Shown one piece after another: positions 1-6,319 of a stretch of DNA of 12,893 nt (the stretch's first letter is position 1; each line of letters starts with the position of its first letter). The notes beneath the pieces were generated by a model. The model made no database searches, was not told the DNA's origin, and saw nothing but the letters and a program-made list of their open reading frames with translations. The DNA comes from Ceratorhiza oryzae-sativae (Eukaryota > Basidiomycota > Agaricomycetes > Cantharellales > Ceratobasidiaceae), in NCBI GenBank assembly GCA_030998015.1, contig JARWMV010000220.1, positions 1-12,893 of the forward strand, in the 5' to 3' direction. Both the position numbers and the translations under genes were made by a program.

Positions 1-2
1 AG

Positions 3-107
3 AATCCGGAATATTACTTTTTCGCTACCGCGCAAAGAGAACCATTGCGAGATCTTTACCCGGAGCTAGCGAAAAACTTGGAATTTAACCATGTTTGCCA
101 ATTCTGA
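3..107 (+). other. Unidentified coding-like stretch at the left edge
   Basis: The plus strand is open for 34 codons from base 3, with varied amino-acid composition (for example REPLRDLYPELAKNLEFN), then meets TGA. If TGA is read as Trp it stays open only to a TAG near 127. I do not recognise the product. It is the only coding-like segment near the left edge and lies on the strand opposite to all confident genes, so it could be the tail of a gene or ORF outside the window, or chance. Confidence 0.2.
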
Positions 108-190
108 ACAACTCAGAAGTCCTTATAGACTTAAGATGGGACCAGAAGGGGGAAACCTATATAATTTCCGGAAGGTAATACTTTCCCCCT

Positions 191-233
191 GCAAAAAGCC
201 TAGGTACAATTAATTATACCTAGGACTTTTTGC
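191..233. repeat. Single long hairpin
   Basis: The arms GCAAAAAG-C-CCTAGGTA and TACCTAGG-A-CTTTTTGC form a stem of about 17 bp with one mismatch around an AT-rich loop. I see no second copy in the window. It is not followed by a T-run, so I do not call it a terminator. Confidence 0.7.
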
Positions 234-300
234 CGGAAGAGCGCTAAAGCGGCCGTGGGCGGCAGGGGACTCCGTATTATCGTAATTTTCAATAGAGACC

Positions 301-345
301 CCTCCGCGCTCTTTGATCGCCCGCAGGGCGGCCTAAGCGCGGAGG
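301..345. repeat. Family C palindrome (C1)
   Basis: This is a double hairpin. The outer arms CTCCGCGCT and AGCGCGGAG enclose an inner CGCCC-GCA-GGGCG stem. The core GATCGCCCGCAGGGCGGCC recurs near 1735, 1895, 5380, 6175, 9767 (four times) and 12398. It is followed by GGCTCCAATAATCG, resembling the family C plus H composites at 9858 and 12398. Confidence 0.85.
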
Positions 346-368
346 GCTCCAATAATCGGCGAGGTATT

Positions 369-407
369 GCGAGGTACCCTGGAACTTTAAGTTCCAGGGT
401 ACCTCGG
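369..407. repeat. Family E hairpin (E1)
   Basis: A near-perfect hairpin with arms CGAGGTACCCTGGAAC and GTTCCAGGGTACCTCG. Copies are at 4382-4418 and 9427-9463, and a diverged one at 6428-6465. The loop differs between copies (TTTAA, TTAAA, TGAAA) while the stem is kept. Confidence 0.85.
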
Positions 408-467
408 AATCAGACGCCGGCCGCGCTGGGGACGCCCGAAATGCACCTTTACGGTGGTTTTGGGCCC

Positions 468-545
468 TAGTGCCCCCCCAAGTGGGGGGTCAATGGCGCC
501 ACAAGTTTTGTGGCGCGCATTGCAATCATTGGGGGTCCATTTGAA
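468..545. repeat. Paired G/C-run hairpin block
   Basis: A CCCCCC-AAGT-GGGGGG hairpin is followed by GGCGCCACAA-GT-TTTGTGGCGC and then GCATTGCAATCATTGGGGG. The second half (TTGTGGCGCGCATTGC onward to CATTGGGG) recurs at about 1783-1808, so this is a dispersed module rather than a unique hairpin. Confidence 0.65.
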
Positions 546-845
546 AGGGTCGACGGTTACATTTTGTTAGTTGCTCAATTTTAAAATAGTGTACCTAAAT
601 TTTCCCCCAATTAAATCAAATGGAATAGATCTATCCTTTTTCATGTAATATATTTAAAATCGATCTTTAATATGTTCTCATTTTATGTAGCGGTTAAGTT
701 CTGTTTTTTTTTTATAAAAAACTATGTCTCTTTTATATTAATTAAAAAGAGTCGGTCTGAACATACCAACTCAATACTGGAGGAATTTAATCCTCCTCCA
801 TTAGCAAGAGAAAAACGAATGGCTAAGCTTAATCAATCAATCCCT
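546..845 (+). other. AT-rich stretch with a possible ORF fragment
   Basis: This stretch is AT-rich and has no recognised gene. A plus-strand frame from ATG 672 stays open to 860. Its last third is varied (NSILEEFNPPPLAREKR and onward) and runs into the family H hairpin at 846, where it would be interrupted. The upstream part is dominated by T and A runs. I cannot assign a function, and the GGAGGA-TCCTCC inverted repeat at 778-797 argues that part of it is palindromic sequence rather than gene. Confidence 0.2.
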
Positions 846-888
846 CGAGAATCGATGTAGATTTGCCTTCGCAAATCATCGATTCTCG
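846..888 (+). repeat. Family H hairpin, 43-bp form (H3)
   Basis: The arms CGAGAATCGAT and ATCGATTCTCG enclose a second stem GATTTGCC/GGCAAATC. The exact reverse complement is at 2417-2459 (H4). Related cores in different outer stems are at 5822, 7212, 9904 and 12443. Confidence 0.9.
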
Positions 889-899
889 GCGAGGTATTG

Positions 900-1033
900 C
901 AATACCTCGCCGCTTCGCGGCCTCGCGCTCCCCTCCGGCGCCTGATTCCGAGGAATCAGGCGCCTCCCGTGGGGTATGGGCCCGAGCGGACCGACGGTCC
1001 CTAACCCCACGGGAGGGAATAAAATAAATTCAC
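900..1033 (+). repeat. 134-bp composite repeat E' (copy 1)
   Basis: This block has three hairpins: GCCGC-TTC-GCGGC, GGCGCCTGATTCC/GGAATCAGGCGCC, and an outer CTCCCGTGGGGT/ACCCCACGGGAG enclosing GGACC/GGTCC. It recurs at 4419-4552 with one mismatch seen (ATAAATT against ATGAATT). A variant of the last hairpin is at 7364-7415. Confidence 0.9.
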
Positions 1034-1107
1034 ATTCGGTGCCTAGATTTAGAGGGCCACGTAAAGCGCGGAGTATTTCTTGTTTTCCAGGTGGAGATTC
1101 ATTTTTG

Positions 1108-1406
1108 CAGCGCGCTATGCGGCTGCCCAGCAGCGCGCTATGCGGCTGCCCAGCAGCGCGCTATGCGGCTGCCCAGCAGCGCGCTATGCGGCTGCCCAGC
1201 AGCGCGCTATGCGGCTGCCCAGCAGCGCGCTATGCGGCTGCCCAGCAGCGCGCTATGCGGCTGCCCAGCAGCGCGCTATGCGGCTGCCCAGCAGCGCGCT
1301 ATGCGGCTGCCCAGCAGCGCGCTATGCGGCTGCCCAGCAGCGCGCTATGCGGCTGCCCAGCAGCGCGCTATGCGGCTGCCCAGCAGCGCGCTATGCGGCT
1401 GCCCAG
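1108..1406. repeat. 23-bp minisatellite, 13 perfect units
   Basis: A 23-bp unit that begins CAGCGCGCTATGCGG and ends CTGCCCAG is repeated 13 times without a single difference (13 x 23 = 299). Because 23 is not a multiple of three, all frames stay open and give long artificial ORFs; these are shadows, not proteins. The unit contains GCTG-CCCAG-CAGC and GCGC-TAT-GCG mini-stems. The last unit runs into GAAGACC. Confidence 0.97.
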
Positions 1407-1419
1407 AAGACCTAATAAA

Positions 1420-1542
1420 TTAGTCTGGTCTCTATCTCGGTCAACATCGTTCCGTGGTTTGCTTCCATGCAAGATTTATAAAATCTTGCTGGACCTGTAT
1501 CCGCCGGCGGGCTGCCCTAGAGTAATTGACACGAGATAGGGT
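1420..1542 (+). repeat. Family K 123-bp element (K1)
   Basis: This element is nearly identical to 6761-6883, with 2 differences in 123 bases. The near-terminal arms CTATCTCGG-TCAAC and GTTGAC-ACGAGATAG (one base differs here: ATTGAC) can pair, and GCAAGATTT-ATA-AAATCTTGC is an internal hairpin. It ends 8 bp from tRNA-Thr. It has no ORF. A structured RNA is possible but unproved. Confidence 0.85.
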
Positions 1543-1549
1543 TTATAAG

Positions 1550-1622
1550 TGCCGAAAGTTGGAGTTGAACCAAGCATTTAAATCTTACAAGGAAATCGTT
1601 TTACCAATTAAACTATTTCGGC
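1550..1622 (-). tRNA. trnT: tRNA-Thr(UGU), probable
   Basis: On the minus strand the acceptor arms GCCGAAA and TTTCGGC pair fully, the D-arm is GTTT-AATTGGTA-AAAC, and the T-loop is TTCAACT. The anticodon loop reads CTTGTAA, giving UGU (Thr), but then the anticodon stem has two mismatches. A better-paired stem one base over gives loop CCTTGTA with UUG (Gln) and an unusual C at position 33. Thr is preferred because of the 5'-G and the loop form. The T-stem also has one mismatch. A single base error in the arm would explain this. Confidence 0.7.
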
Positions 1623-1733
1623 GGTAGGGTTGTGGTCCTGACCCAGGGAAAATAAAACCCCCGGAAAGCGGGAAGGGGACTTAAAGACCAATTTTGTAAA
1701 GCATCATTGAAGGCATTATGTTCTTTAACAATT

Positions 1734-1839
1734 CTCCGCGCTCTTTGATCGCCCGAAGGGCGGCCTAAGCGGGGGCTCGTCTTGTGGCGCGCATTGCAAT
1801 CATTGGGGAGCAGCTGAAAGGGAAGAGAGAGAACTCCTA
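1734..1839. repeat. Family C copy (C2) and G/C hairpin half
   Basis: The family C core with a GAA instead of GCA loop (CGCCC-GAA-GGGCG) at about 1734-1771 is followed by the GTGGCGCGCATTGC module shared with 500-535. It lies between the HEG-2 tail (1681-1735) and element B1, so it is part of the inserted block that separates the endonuclease C-terminus from its body. Confidence 0.7.
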
Positions 1840-2039
1840 CCCTAACCCTGTCGTCAGCGTGTACAAGTACACGCTGCTAGGGAACCTCTTCCCCTCCGCG
1901 CTCTTTGATCGCCCGCAGGGCGGCCTAAGCGCGGAGTGCTTCGGAGCCGTCTGTGTACGGCTTAAGCCGCACACAGACGTCTCCTCTACAAGCGTGAAAT
2001 TGTTGCACGTACGTGCAACAACTTCTAGGGGACGGGTCA
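1840..2039 (+). repeat. Family B element, 200-bp form (B1)
   Basis: This copy reads identical to 6120-6319. It starts CCCTAACCCTG, ends GACGGGTCA, and contains in order the palindrome AGCGTGTACAAGTACACGCT, a family C double hairpin, GTCTGTGTACGGC/GCCGCACACAGAC, and TTGTTGCACG/CGTGCAACAA. No protein is encoded; the long ORFs through it are shadows. A 134-bp form lacks the first two hairpins. Confidence 0.95.
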
Positions 2040-2061
2040 AGAATCGGTGCTTTGCGAAGGC

Positions 2062-2233
2062 CCGCGCGCGTTAGTTGCTGGTGGGACTTGTCCCACCAAC
2101 CAACGTGAGCAATCGCAACCGTTTGCGATTGCTAGTGCGCGGCATAATATCGATATTTAGCCGCCGGCTGAAAATGACGAACGGTCGTCATTTTCTACGA
2201 GGGAATCTTTAGGATTCCCTCTAACGCCGGCGG
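2062..2233 (+). mobile_element. Family A 172-bp multi-hairpin element (A1)
   Basis: One of five copies that read identical (2062, 2971 inverted, 8498, 10096, 11913). The ends CCGCGCGCGTTAG and CTAACGCCGGCGG are 13-bp terminal inverted repeats with 2 mismatches. Inside are hairpins GGTGGGAC-TT-GTCCCACC, AGCAATCGCAA/TTGCGATTGCT, CGGC..AATATCGATATT..GCCG, AAAATGACGA/TCGTCATTTT and GAGGGAATC/GATTCCCTC. It encodes no protein. This copy lies in the 3' part of HEG-2 and supplies an in-frame TAG. Confidence 0.95.
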
Positions 2234-2330
2234 GCGACGATTCTGTGGGGCTGTATCACAGGTAATGATTTGGATGGAATTCTAAAACCGGCCCCATTTT
2301 TGTTAATGGTGCAATTTAAATTCCATTTAT

Positions 2331-2462
2331 GACCCGTGCACGCCTGCGAACGCCTTGGCTTAAGCCAAGGCGGCCCTGGCGTGCGCGCGGCGTCTGATTC
2401 CGAGGCAATACCTCGCCGAGAATCGATGATTTGCGAAGGCAAATCTACATCGATTCTCGAGG
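2331..2462 (+). repeat. Families D1, E empty site and H4 inserted in HEG-2
   Basis: D1 (2331-2397) pairs GCACGCC with GGCGTGC around GCCTTGGCTTAAGCCAAGGC. GATTCCGAGGCAATACCTCG follows, which is the family E site without its hairpin. H4 (2417-2459) is the exact inverse of 846-888. The 132-bp block keeps the HEG-2 frame (44 codons) and stands where a few endonuclease residues before KWNLNC are expected. Confidence 0.85.
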
Positions 2463-2970
2463 GGGCTAAAAGATTTACCTCGGCCAAAGTAAAACAATTT
2501 GTGGAAAGATAAATTACTCGGTTTTTATTACAGAAACCACCGTCATCACACAGCCAATAGGCGAGCCCTAAAGGCGTTAATAACTCACCGATGTTGTTAG
2601 GAATTATTTTGTTACCTTCAATGTAAAATAAGTTATGGAATTCGGTAAAACAAGGCAACGAATAAGTTCTAAAATATACAGAACCATACTCCATCCCGGG
2701 CCGTGTTTTAAGAACCCGGCTCTGAGTTTTAGGAGCAGTAAGGCAATAAGTTATGAATAAGTCGAACAGGTGAAAAAGATAATCCTTGTGAATTAGCCCT
2801 TGTTCAAATTTTAATAATACATTTACACCCCCTTTACCTTTTCTAAAATTCAAATCACCCAAAATAAGACCAATTAGTATATCTTTGTGGTATTGGGAAA
2901 GAACAAATTTCGATCGCTCTAGACTGGAAAGGCCCCGTGTTTGAACAGTTTGATTTTGGAAAGTAATTCC

Positions 2971-3142
2971 CCGCCGGCGTTAGAGGGAATCCTAAAGATT
3001 CCCTCGTAGAAAATGACGACCGTTCGTCATTTTCAGCCGGCGGCTAAATATCGATATTATGCCGCGCACTAGCAATCGCAAACGGTTGCGATTGCTCACG
3101 TTGGTTGGTGGGACAAGTCCCACCAGCAACTAACGCGCGCGG
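2971..3142 (-). mobile_element. Family A 172-bp element (A2, inverted)
   Basis: The full 172-bp element in the opposite orientation to A1. It separates the HEG-2 start codon and seven codons (3166-3144) from the rest of the gene and brings a TAA in frame upstream of GITFQNQ. A1 and A2 form a 172-bp inverted repeat around a 737-bp spacer. Confidence 0.95.
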
Positions 3143-3166
3143 GCTGTTTAATAAATTATTTTTCAT

Positions 3167-3353
3167 GGTAATTTGTGTTTTCGATCTTATGACTTCATGT
3201 TTCGTATTAAATTTCTAGGTTTTTCAACCGAAGGACCAGCTGGGATCATAATAAAAATGACCTAGAAACATAACCCCGTGGGCAGCATGGCTTAATACTT
3301 GCTGCTCCAGGTAACCAGGTTGATCTGACTAGACCAACCTGCTTCAATATTTC
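3167..3353. other. No gene seen; upstream region of HEG-2
   Basis: Mixed sequence without a recognised gene. It contains CAGGTTG-ATCTGACTAGAC-CAACCTG (about 3317-3341), a GC-clamped inverted repeat related to the following L1 repeat. Any leader or promoter of HEG-2 would lie here, but I see no defined motif. Confidence 0.5.
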
Positions 3354-3410
3354 AATTGACGGAAGTTGATCTGGTCAGACCAACTGACTTTTTTGCAGAC
3401 GTCAATTTCC
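3354..3410 (+). repeat. 57-bp repeat L1
   Basis: The sequence from AATTGACGGAAG to GTCAATTTCC, with an internal GTTGATCTGGTCAGACCAAC imperfect palindrome and a six-T run, recurs exactly as the reverse complement at 8022-8078. The ends TTGACGGAA and GTCAA can pair in part. Confidence 0.9.
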
Positions 3411-4083
3411 CGTCGGGTCGTAGGGGGATTGAAGAGTTATTATTGTAATAAAGCAGGCCTTGTTTTAATTAAAGCCCGCTTTTTTAATGATGTTTCTTAC
3501 CCGTGCCCGCCTACGATCGCAGCTCCGCCTCAAGTTATAAACATTTCCGAAGCCATGTTCTTGGTATACAAAGACCGCAGAGCTGGTCCTGCGCGGCTAA
3601 ATATTTAGAATTGAAAATCTTTTGAGAACCATGGCATAGCCCGCGCCCTACAAACGAAGATGAGGCGTGACAAAGCCGACAGGACGGCGGCAATTGCCGC
3701 CCATGTCGCGGCATCTACAATACAGAACTCCTAATTGACCACGGGCCCTAGCATTAATTGTAGGGTCCCACTAATATCACCCCATTTTGTCTAAGACCTT
3801 GACCCGCCGCGGGCTGACGACAAGGAGTAATGCCGTACTCAATAGGTTCCAATTCTGTCTAAATTTTAAATTGGTATGGTACCCCATCCTCTGAAAAAGG
3901 GTCGTCTTCCAGATGGAGATTATTCTCCTCCAGAAGACTTTAAACAAAAATCCACTTCCTTCTGGGCCTATCTACGTAGTCCGCGGAGCACGCCCTTTTA
4001 AAACAATCATTCCCTGAACTTTTCTTCCCCTTTTCCAACAGGGCGGATAAAGTGTGATTGACTAAAATTGAACAGAAAAGCTA
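3411..4083. other. Gene-free mosaic with unique hairpins
   Basis: No gene is recognised here. Visible structures are GCAGGC/GCCCGC followed by six Ts (about 3451-3486, terminator-like in shape only); a truncated family D left half at 3499-3537 (CCGTGCCCGCCTACGATCGC); GGCGGCAATTGCCGCC at 3687-3702; GGGCCCTA/TAGGGTCCC at 3742-3768; and GTCTTC..GGAG/CTCC..GAAGAC at about 3905-3940. The open frame at 3366-3608 crosses repeat sequence and has no recognisable domain. Confidence 0.5.
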
Positions 4084-4217
4084 CCCTAACCCTGTCGAAG
4101 AGTATTCACCCTCAAGCTTCGGAGCCGTCTGTGTACGGCTTAAGCCGCACACAGACGTCTCCTCTACAAGCGTGAAATTGTTGCACGTACGTGCAACAAC
4201 TTCTAGGGGACGGGTCA
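4084..4217 (+). repeat. Family B element, 134-bp form (B3)
   Basis: It has the same ends as B1 and B2, but between CCCTGTCG and GCTTCGGAGCC it carries AAGAGTATTCACCCTCAA instead of the two extra hairpins of the 200-bp form. An inverted copy of the same length is at 8311-8444, and a fragment at 7014-7056. Confidence 0.92.
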
Positions 4218-4266
4218 GGCATAATTAAGGGGTTCGGTTTGAAATATCAGGGCCCCTCTAAATCTA

Positions 4267-4376
4267 ACCCGTGCACGCCTACGATCGCAGCTCCGCCTCA
4301 AGCGTGAAGTTGTTGCACGTACGTGCAACAATTTAAGCTAGAGGATCAGCTGCGGCCCTGGCGTGCGCGGGCGTCT
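4267..4376 (+). repeat. Family D element with nested hairpin (D3)
   Basis: The outer arms GTGCACGCC and GGCGTGCGC match D1, D2 and D5. At the apex, where D5 reads GCAGCTTAAGCTGC, this copy has about 58 bases between GCAGCT and AGCTGC that include the TTGTTGCACGTACGTGCAAC hairpin of family B. The truncated copy at 3499 shares its left junction (GCAGCTCCGCCTCAAG). Confidence 0.85.
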
Positions 4377-4381
4377 GATTC

Positions 4382-4418
4382 CGAGGTACCCTGGAACTTA
4401 AAGTTCCAGGGTACCTCG
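4382..4418. repeat. Family E hairpin (E2)
   Basis: A perfect CGAGGTACCCTGGAAC/GTTCCAGGGTACCTCG stem inside the sequence GATTCCGAGG-CAATACC, which is uninterrupted at 2396-2414. This gives a direct filled/empty comparison. Confidence 0.9.
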
Positions 4419-4552
4419 CAATACCTCGCCGCTTCGCGGCCTCGCGCTCCCCTCCGGCGCCTGATTCCGAGGAATCAGGCGCCTCCCGTGGGGTATGGGC
4501 CCGAGCGGACCGACGGTCCCTAACCCCACGGGAGGGAATAAAATGAATTCAC
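4419..4552 (+). repeat. 134-bp composite repeat E' (copy 2)
   Basis: The same three-hairpin block as 900-1033. After it, copy 1 continues almost at once to GGTGCCTAGATTTA, while here the same GGTGCCTAGATTTA appears only at about 4749, after the F and A6 block. The intervening block therefore looks inserted. Confidence 0.9.
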
Positions 4553-4748
4553 CTACTGACCCCCAAACATGTGCAGCTACGCTGCATTGTTTGGTGGGCA
4601 GCAATGTCGGGGGTCTACTGACCCCCAAACATGTGCAGCTACGCTGCATTGTTTGGTGGGCAGCAACCCCCCGATATTGTAATGCCCGCCGGCGTTAGAG
4701 GGAATCCTAAAGATTCCCTCTAACGCGCGCGGCAATGTCGGGGGTCTA
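4553..4748 (+). repeat. Family F tandem pair carrying A6
   Basis: Two 62-bp-spaced units each start CTACTGACCCCCAAACA and carry the GTGCAGC-TAC-GCTGCAT stem closed by CCCCAAACA/TGTTTGG. The second runs into ACCCCCCGATATTG, which pairs with CAATGTCGGGGGT beyond element A6, so A6 sits in the loop of a surrounding palindrome. Confidence 0.85.
4686..4732 (-). mobile_element. 47-bp short form of family A (A6)
   Basis: It has both family A terminal repeats and only the GAGGGAATC-TTTAG-GATTCCCTC hairpin. Relative to the 172-bp form, 125 bp between GCGTTAG and AGGGAATC are absent. It folds as a single stem of about 21 bp with a 5-base loop. It is either an internal deletion product or the ancestral core. 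Confidence 0.9.
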
Positions 4749-4930
4749 CGGTGCCTAGATTTATAGGGATTCCCTGTATTTACAGTCTTCCAGGGTGGAA
4801 ATAAATATCCATCACAGAAAAAACCTTCCGAGCTTTAGCTCGGCATATAGCGTAAAAGACGCATATATTATTTAACCCTTAATTTTACGCGATTATTGTA
4901 ACAATAATTTATTTTGTTTAAATAAATTAA
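4749..4930. other. AT-rich spacer before tRNA-Leu
   Basis: No gene is seen. Small hairpins are present: CCGAGCTTTAGCTCGG (about 4828-4843), TAT-A-GCGT/ACGC-A-TATA (about 4846-4867) and TTATTGTAACAATAA. Being downstream of tRNA-Leu on its strand, these could mark processing sites, but nothing shows it. Confidence 0.5.
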
Positions 4931-5013
4931 TACGAACAAAGAGACTTGAACTCTTACGGATCTACTCCACTTTTACTTAACAAAAGACTGGCTACCAATT
5001 TCAGCATGTTCGC
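4931..5013 (-). tRNA. trnL: tRNA-Leu(UAA)
   Basis: On the minus strand the acceptor GCGAACA pairs with TGTTCGT, the D-arm CTG/CAG encloses AATTGGTAGC, and the anticodon stem CTTTT/AAAAG encloses GTTAAGT, giving UAA. A long variable arm (GGA-GTAGA-TCC) and T-arm AAGAG-TTCAAGT-CTCTT follow. The long variable arm with UAA is diagnostic for Leu. The discriminator is A. Confidence 0.95.
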
Positions 5014-5198
5014 TTTTTAAATGGACTTGTTGTGGGATTTACAGCTCCTATGTATTTTGAAATATATAGGAGTATGTTCCGGAAAAAAAGAGACCGGAGG
5101 GGAGCAAAATTTTATATAGACCCCGGAACCGGCCCTGTGTGGTCCCTCTAGGAGGGGTTTCGCCCAAGGCCATGCAGGAACGGTTCGTGCGCATGACC
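5014..5198. other. Spacer between tRNA-Leu and HEG-3
   Basis: No gene is recognised. CTCCTAT-G-TATTT/AAATA-T-ATAGGAG forms a hairpin at 5045-5073. The rest contains GC-rich segments (GACCGGAGGGG, CCTCTAGGAGGGG) without a clear repeat partner. Confidence 0.5.
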
Positions 5199-5228
5199 TT
5201 ATAAGCCGATTTTGTATCGCATCATAGT

Positions 5229-5350
5229 AGACCCCCAACAAGGCAATGGCCTCCCAATGCGTCACAAACGTATTGGGGGGGCCATTACCTTATTGGGGGG
5301 CGGATGCCCCTCAAACAATGCAGCGTAGCTGCACATGTTTGGGGGGCAGT
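5229..5350. repeat. Families G1 and F3 inserted in HEG-3
   Basis: G1 (5229-5300) is one long hairpin: GACCCCCAACAAGGCAATGG and CCCAATGCGT pair with ACGTATTGGG and CCATTACCTTATTGGGGG. F3 (5307-5346) has CCCCTCAAACA and GCAGC-GTA-GCTGC. The stretch from TATTGGGGGGCGG through F3 also occurs at about 12731-12793. It lies exactly between the HIP and TMMRYK codons of HEG-3. Confidence 0.9.
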
Positions 5351-5377
5351 AGGAATATGCGGTGACAACAAATCTAA

Positions 5378-5458
5378 CGCGCTCTTTGATCGCCCGCAGG
5401 GCGGCCTAAGAGGTTCCCTAGCAGCGTGTACTTGTACACGCTGACGACAGGGTTAGGG
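5378..5458 (-). repeat. Family C5 and family B fragment (B6) in HEG-3
   Basis: C5 (5378-5410) carries the GATCGCCCGCAGGGCGGCC core. B6 (5410-5458) is the left-end part of the 200-bp B form, reverse complemented, from GAGGTTCCCTAGCAGC to GACAGGGTTAGGG. Together they separate the GYKYIS..SMI and LDLLSPHIP pieces of HEG-3. Confidence 0.88.
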
Positions 5459-5530
5459 TAGCTTATCATTGACCGCAGGCCCGGAGAAATATATTTATAA
5501 CCAGAGCCATATTTATTTCCCCTACAAACC

Positions 5531-5717
5531 CAAAGGCCTCCCAATGCGTTACCAAGCCTGTAAGGCACGCCCTACGGGCCAGCGTATTGGGAGTGCCATT
5601 ACCCCCCCAAACAATGCAGCATAGCTGCATCAGTTTGGGGGGTCGACGGGGCGCTTGGCCAAAGGCACAATGCGCCCACATCGTGGTTGGGACGCCCACA
5701 TCGTGGTTGGGACACGG
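5531..5717. repeat. G2, F4 and a 2 x 20-bp tandem in HEG-3
   Basis: G2 (about 5536-5600) has CTCCCAATGCGTTACC/GCGTATTGGGAG with an extra inner GGCACGCCCTACGGGCC. F4 (5602-5642) has CCCCCCAAAC and ATGCAGC/GCTGCAT. CGCCCACATCGTGGTTGGGA is repeated twice exactly at 5673-5712. The block separates KWNLKCY from NKYGSGY in HEG-3. Confidence 0.85.
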
Positions 5718-5820
5718 GTTGTAACATTTTAAATTCCATTTAATATTTAAAACGGTAACTAAAAGATCTACTTCTTTTATTGTATAAGAATCTGTACACA
5801 ACACTGTATGGTTACTTCCC

Positions 5821-6035
5821 CAAATTGGGGGTGTAGATTTGCCTGCGCAAATCACCCCCAATTTAGGAGTCCTCAGCGCTTAGGCCGTGCCTAAAGGCGC
5901 GATCAGAGAGCGCTGCCCAACTCCTGCCCCCCAATAAGGTAATGGCCCCCCCAATACGTTGGCCTTACAGGCTTGGTAACGCATTGGGAGGCCATTGCCT
6001 TGTTGGGGGTCTACGATAAGTATTCTTATCGTGGT
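5821..6035. repeat. H6, C-like and G3 block in HEG-3
   Basis: H6 (5822-5864) has the GATTTGCC/GGCAAATC-type core in an AAATTGGGGGT/ACCCCCAATTT stem. A C-like hairpin (5864-5915, GCGCTTAGGCC..GGCGCGATC) follows, then G3 (5927-6014) and GATAAG-TATT-CTTATC (6015-6030). The H6 plus C-like pair recurs inverted at 7163-7255. The block separates DDGTFNK from NHTVLCTD in HEG-3. Confidence 0.85.
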
Positions 6036-6119
6036 TGGGTTGGAGTTTTATTAAAAGTCCCATCATCGCGCAACAAGTAAGCTAAACCTAAGGGTGTCAA
6101 CAATTCCCCCTATGTTGGA

Positions 6120-6319
6120 CCCTAACCCTGTCGTCAGCGTGTACAAGTACACGCTGCTAGGGAACCTCTTCCCCTCCGCGCTCTTTGATCGCCCGCAGGG
6201 CGGCCTAAGCGCGGAGTGCTTCGGAGCCGTCTGTGTACGGCTTAAGCCGCACACAGACGTCTCCTCTACAAGCGTGAAATTGTTGCACGTACGTGCAACA
6301 ACTTCTAGGGGACGGGTCA
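6120..6319 (+). repeat. Family B element, 200-bp form (B2) in HEG-3
   Basis: It reads identical to B1. It interrupts HEG-3 between VKQVP and NIGELLTP, where the family consensus runs straight through. The join GTTCC / AACATAGGG restores V-P-N-I-G if one or two boundary bases are assigned to the gene, so the insertion point can be read to within a few bases. Confidence 0.95.

Larger units (their letters stand above)
1681..3166 (-). pseudogene. LAGLIDADG homing endonuclease, interrupted (HEG-2)
   Basis: This is a LAGLIDADG_2-type endonuclease, a mobile-intron or free-standing DNase family common in fungal mitochondria. In order on the minus strand: an ATG and seven codons (MKNNLLN) at 3166-3144; element A2; a clean open stretch of about 169 codons (2970-2463) with the first motif LIGLILGDLNFRK, the KIIPNNIGELLTP segment and the second motif GLAYWLCDDGGF; a GC block at 2331-2462 inserted in frame; HKWNLNCTINKNG to SLPVIQ (2330-2255); then elements A1, B1 and C2; and a C-terminal tail ELLKNIMPSMMLYKIGL with TAA at 1683-1681. 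The pieces together match a full-length family member. Translated continuously it would end in element A1 (RRR then TAG at 2221). It is probably not functional unless the blocks are removed or bypassed. No group I intron core was recognised around it. Confidence 0.85.

Noticed and set aside
976..1539. Long plus-strand ORFs through the minisatellite (repeated Ala/Arg/Leu-rich protein)
   Set aside because: The 23-bp unit keeps all frames open; there is no non-repeat domain, and the frames run through palindromes and element K1.
1840..2039. CCCTAACCC at the family B ends as a telomere-type repeat
   Set aside because: It occurs once per element, internally, without tandem repetition; it is simply the element's terminus.
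3451..3486. Intrinsic terminator (GC stem plus T-run)
   Set aside because: The shape fits, but no plus-strand gene ends here, and bacterial-type terminators are not established for fungal mitochondria.
3805..3835. GGGCTGACGACAAGG resembling the complement of a conserved SSU rRNA segment (TGTCGTCAGC)
   Set aside because: Only about ten bases match and neither side continues as rRNA; family B also contains TCGTCAGC by chance.
4553..4676. CRISPR-like spaced repeats
   Set aside because: Two direct repeats of one hairpin module, with no unique spacers and no cas-like genes; a mitochondrial context makes CRISPR implausible.
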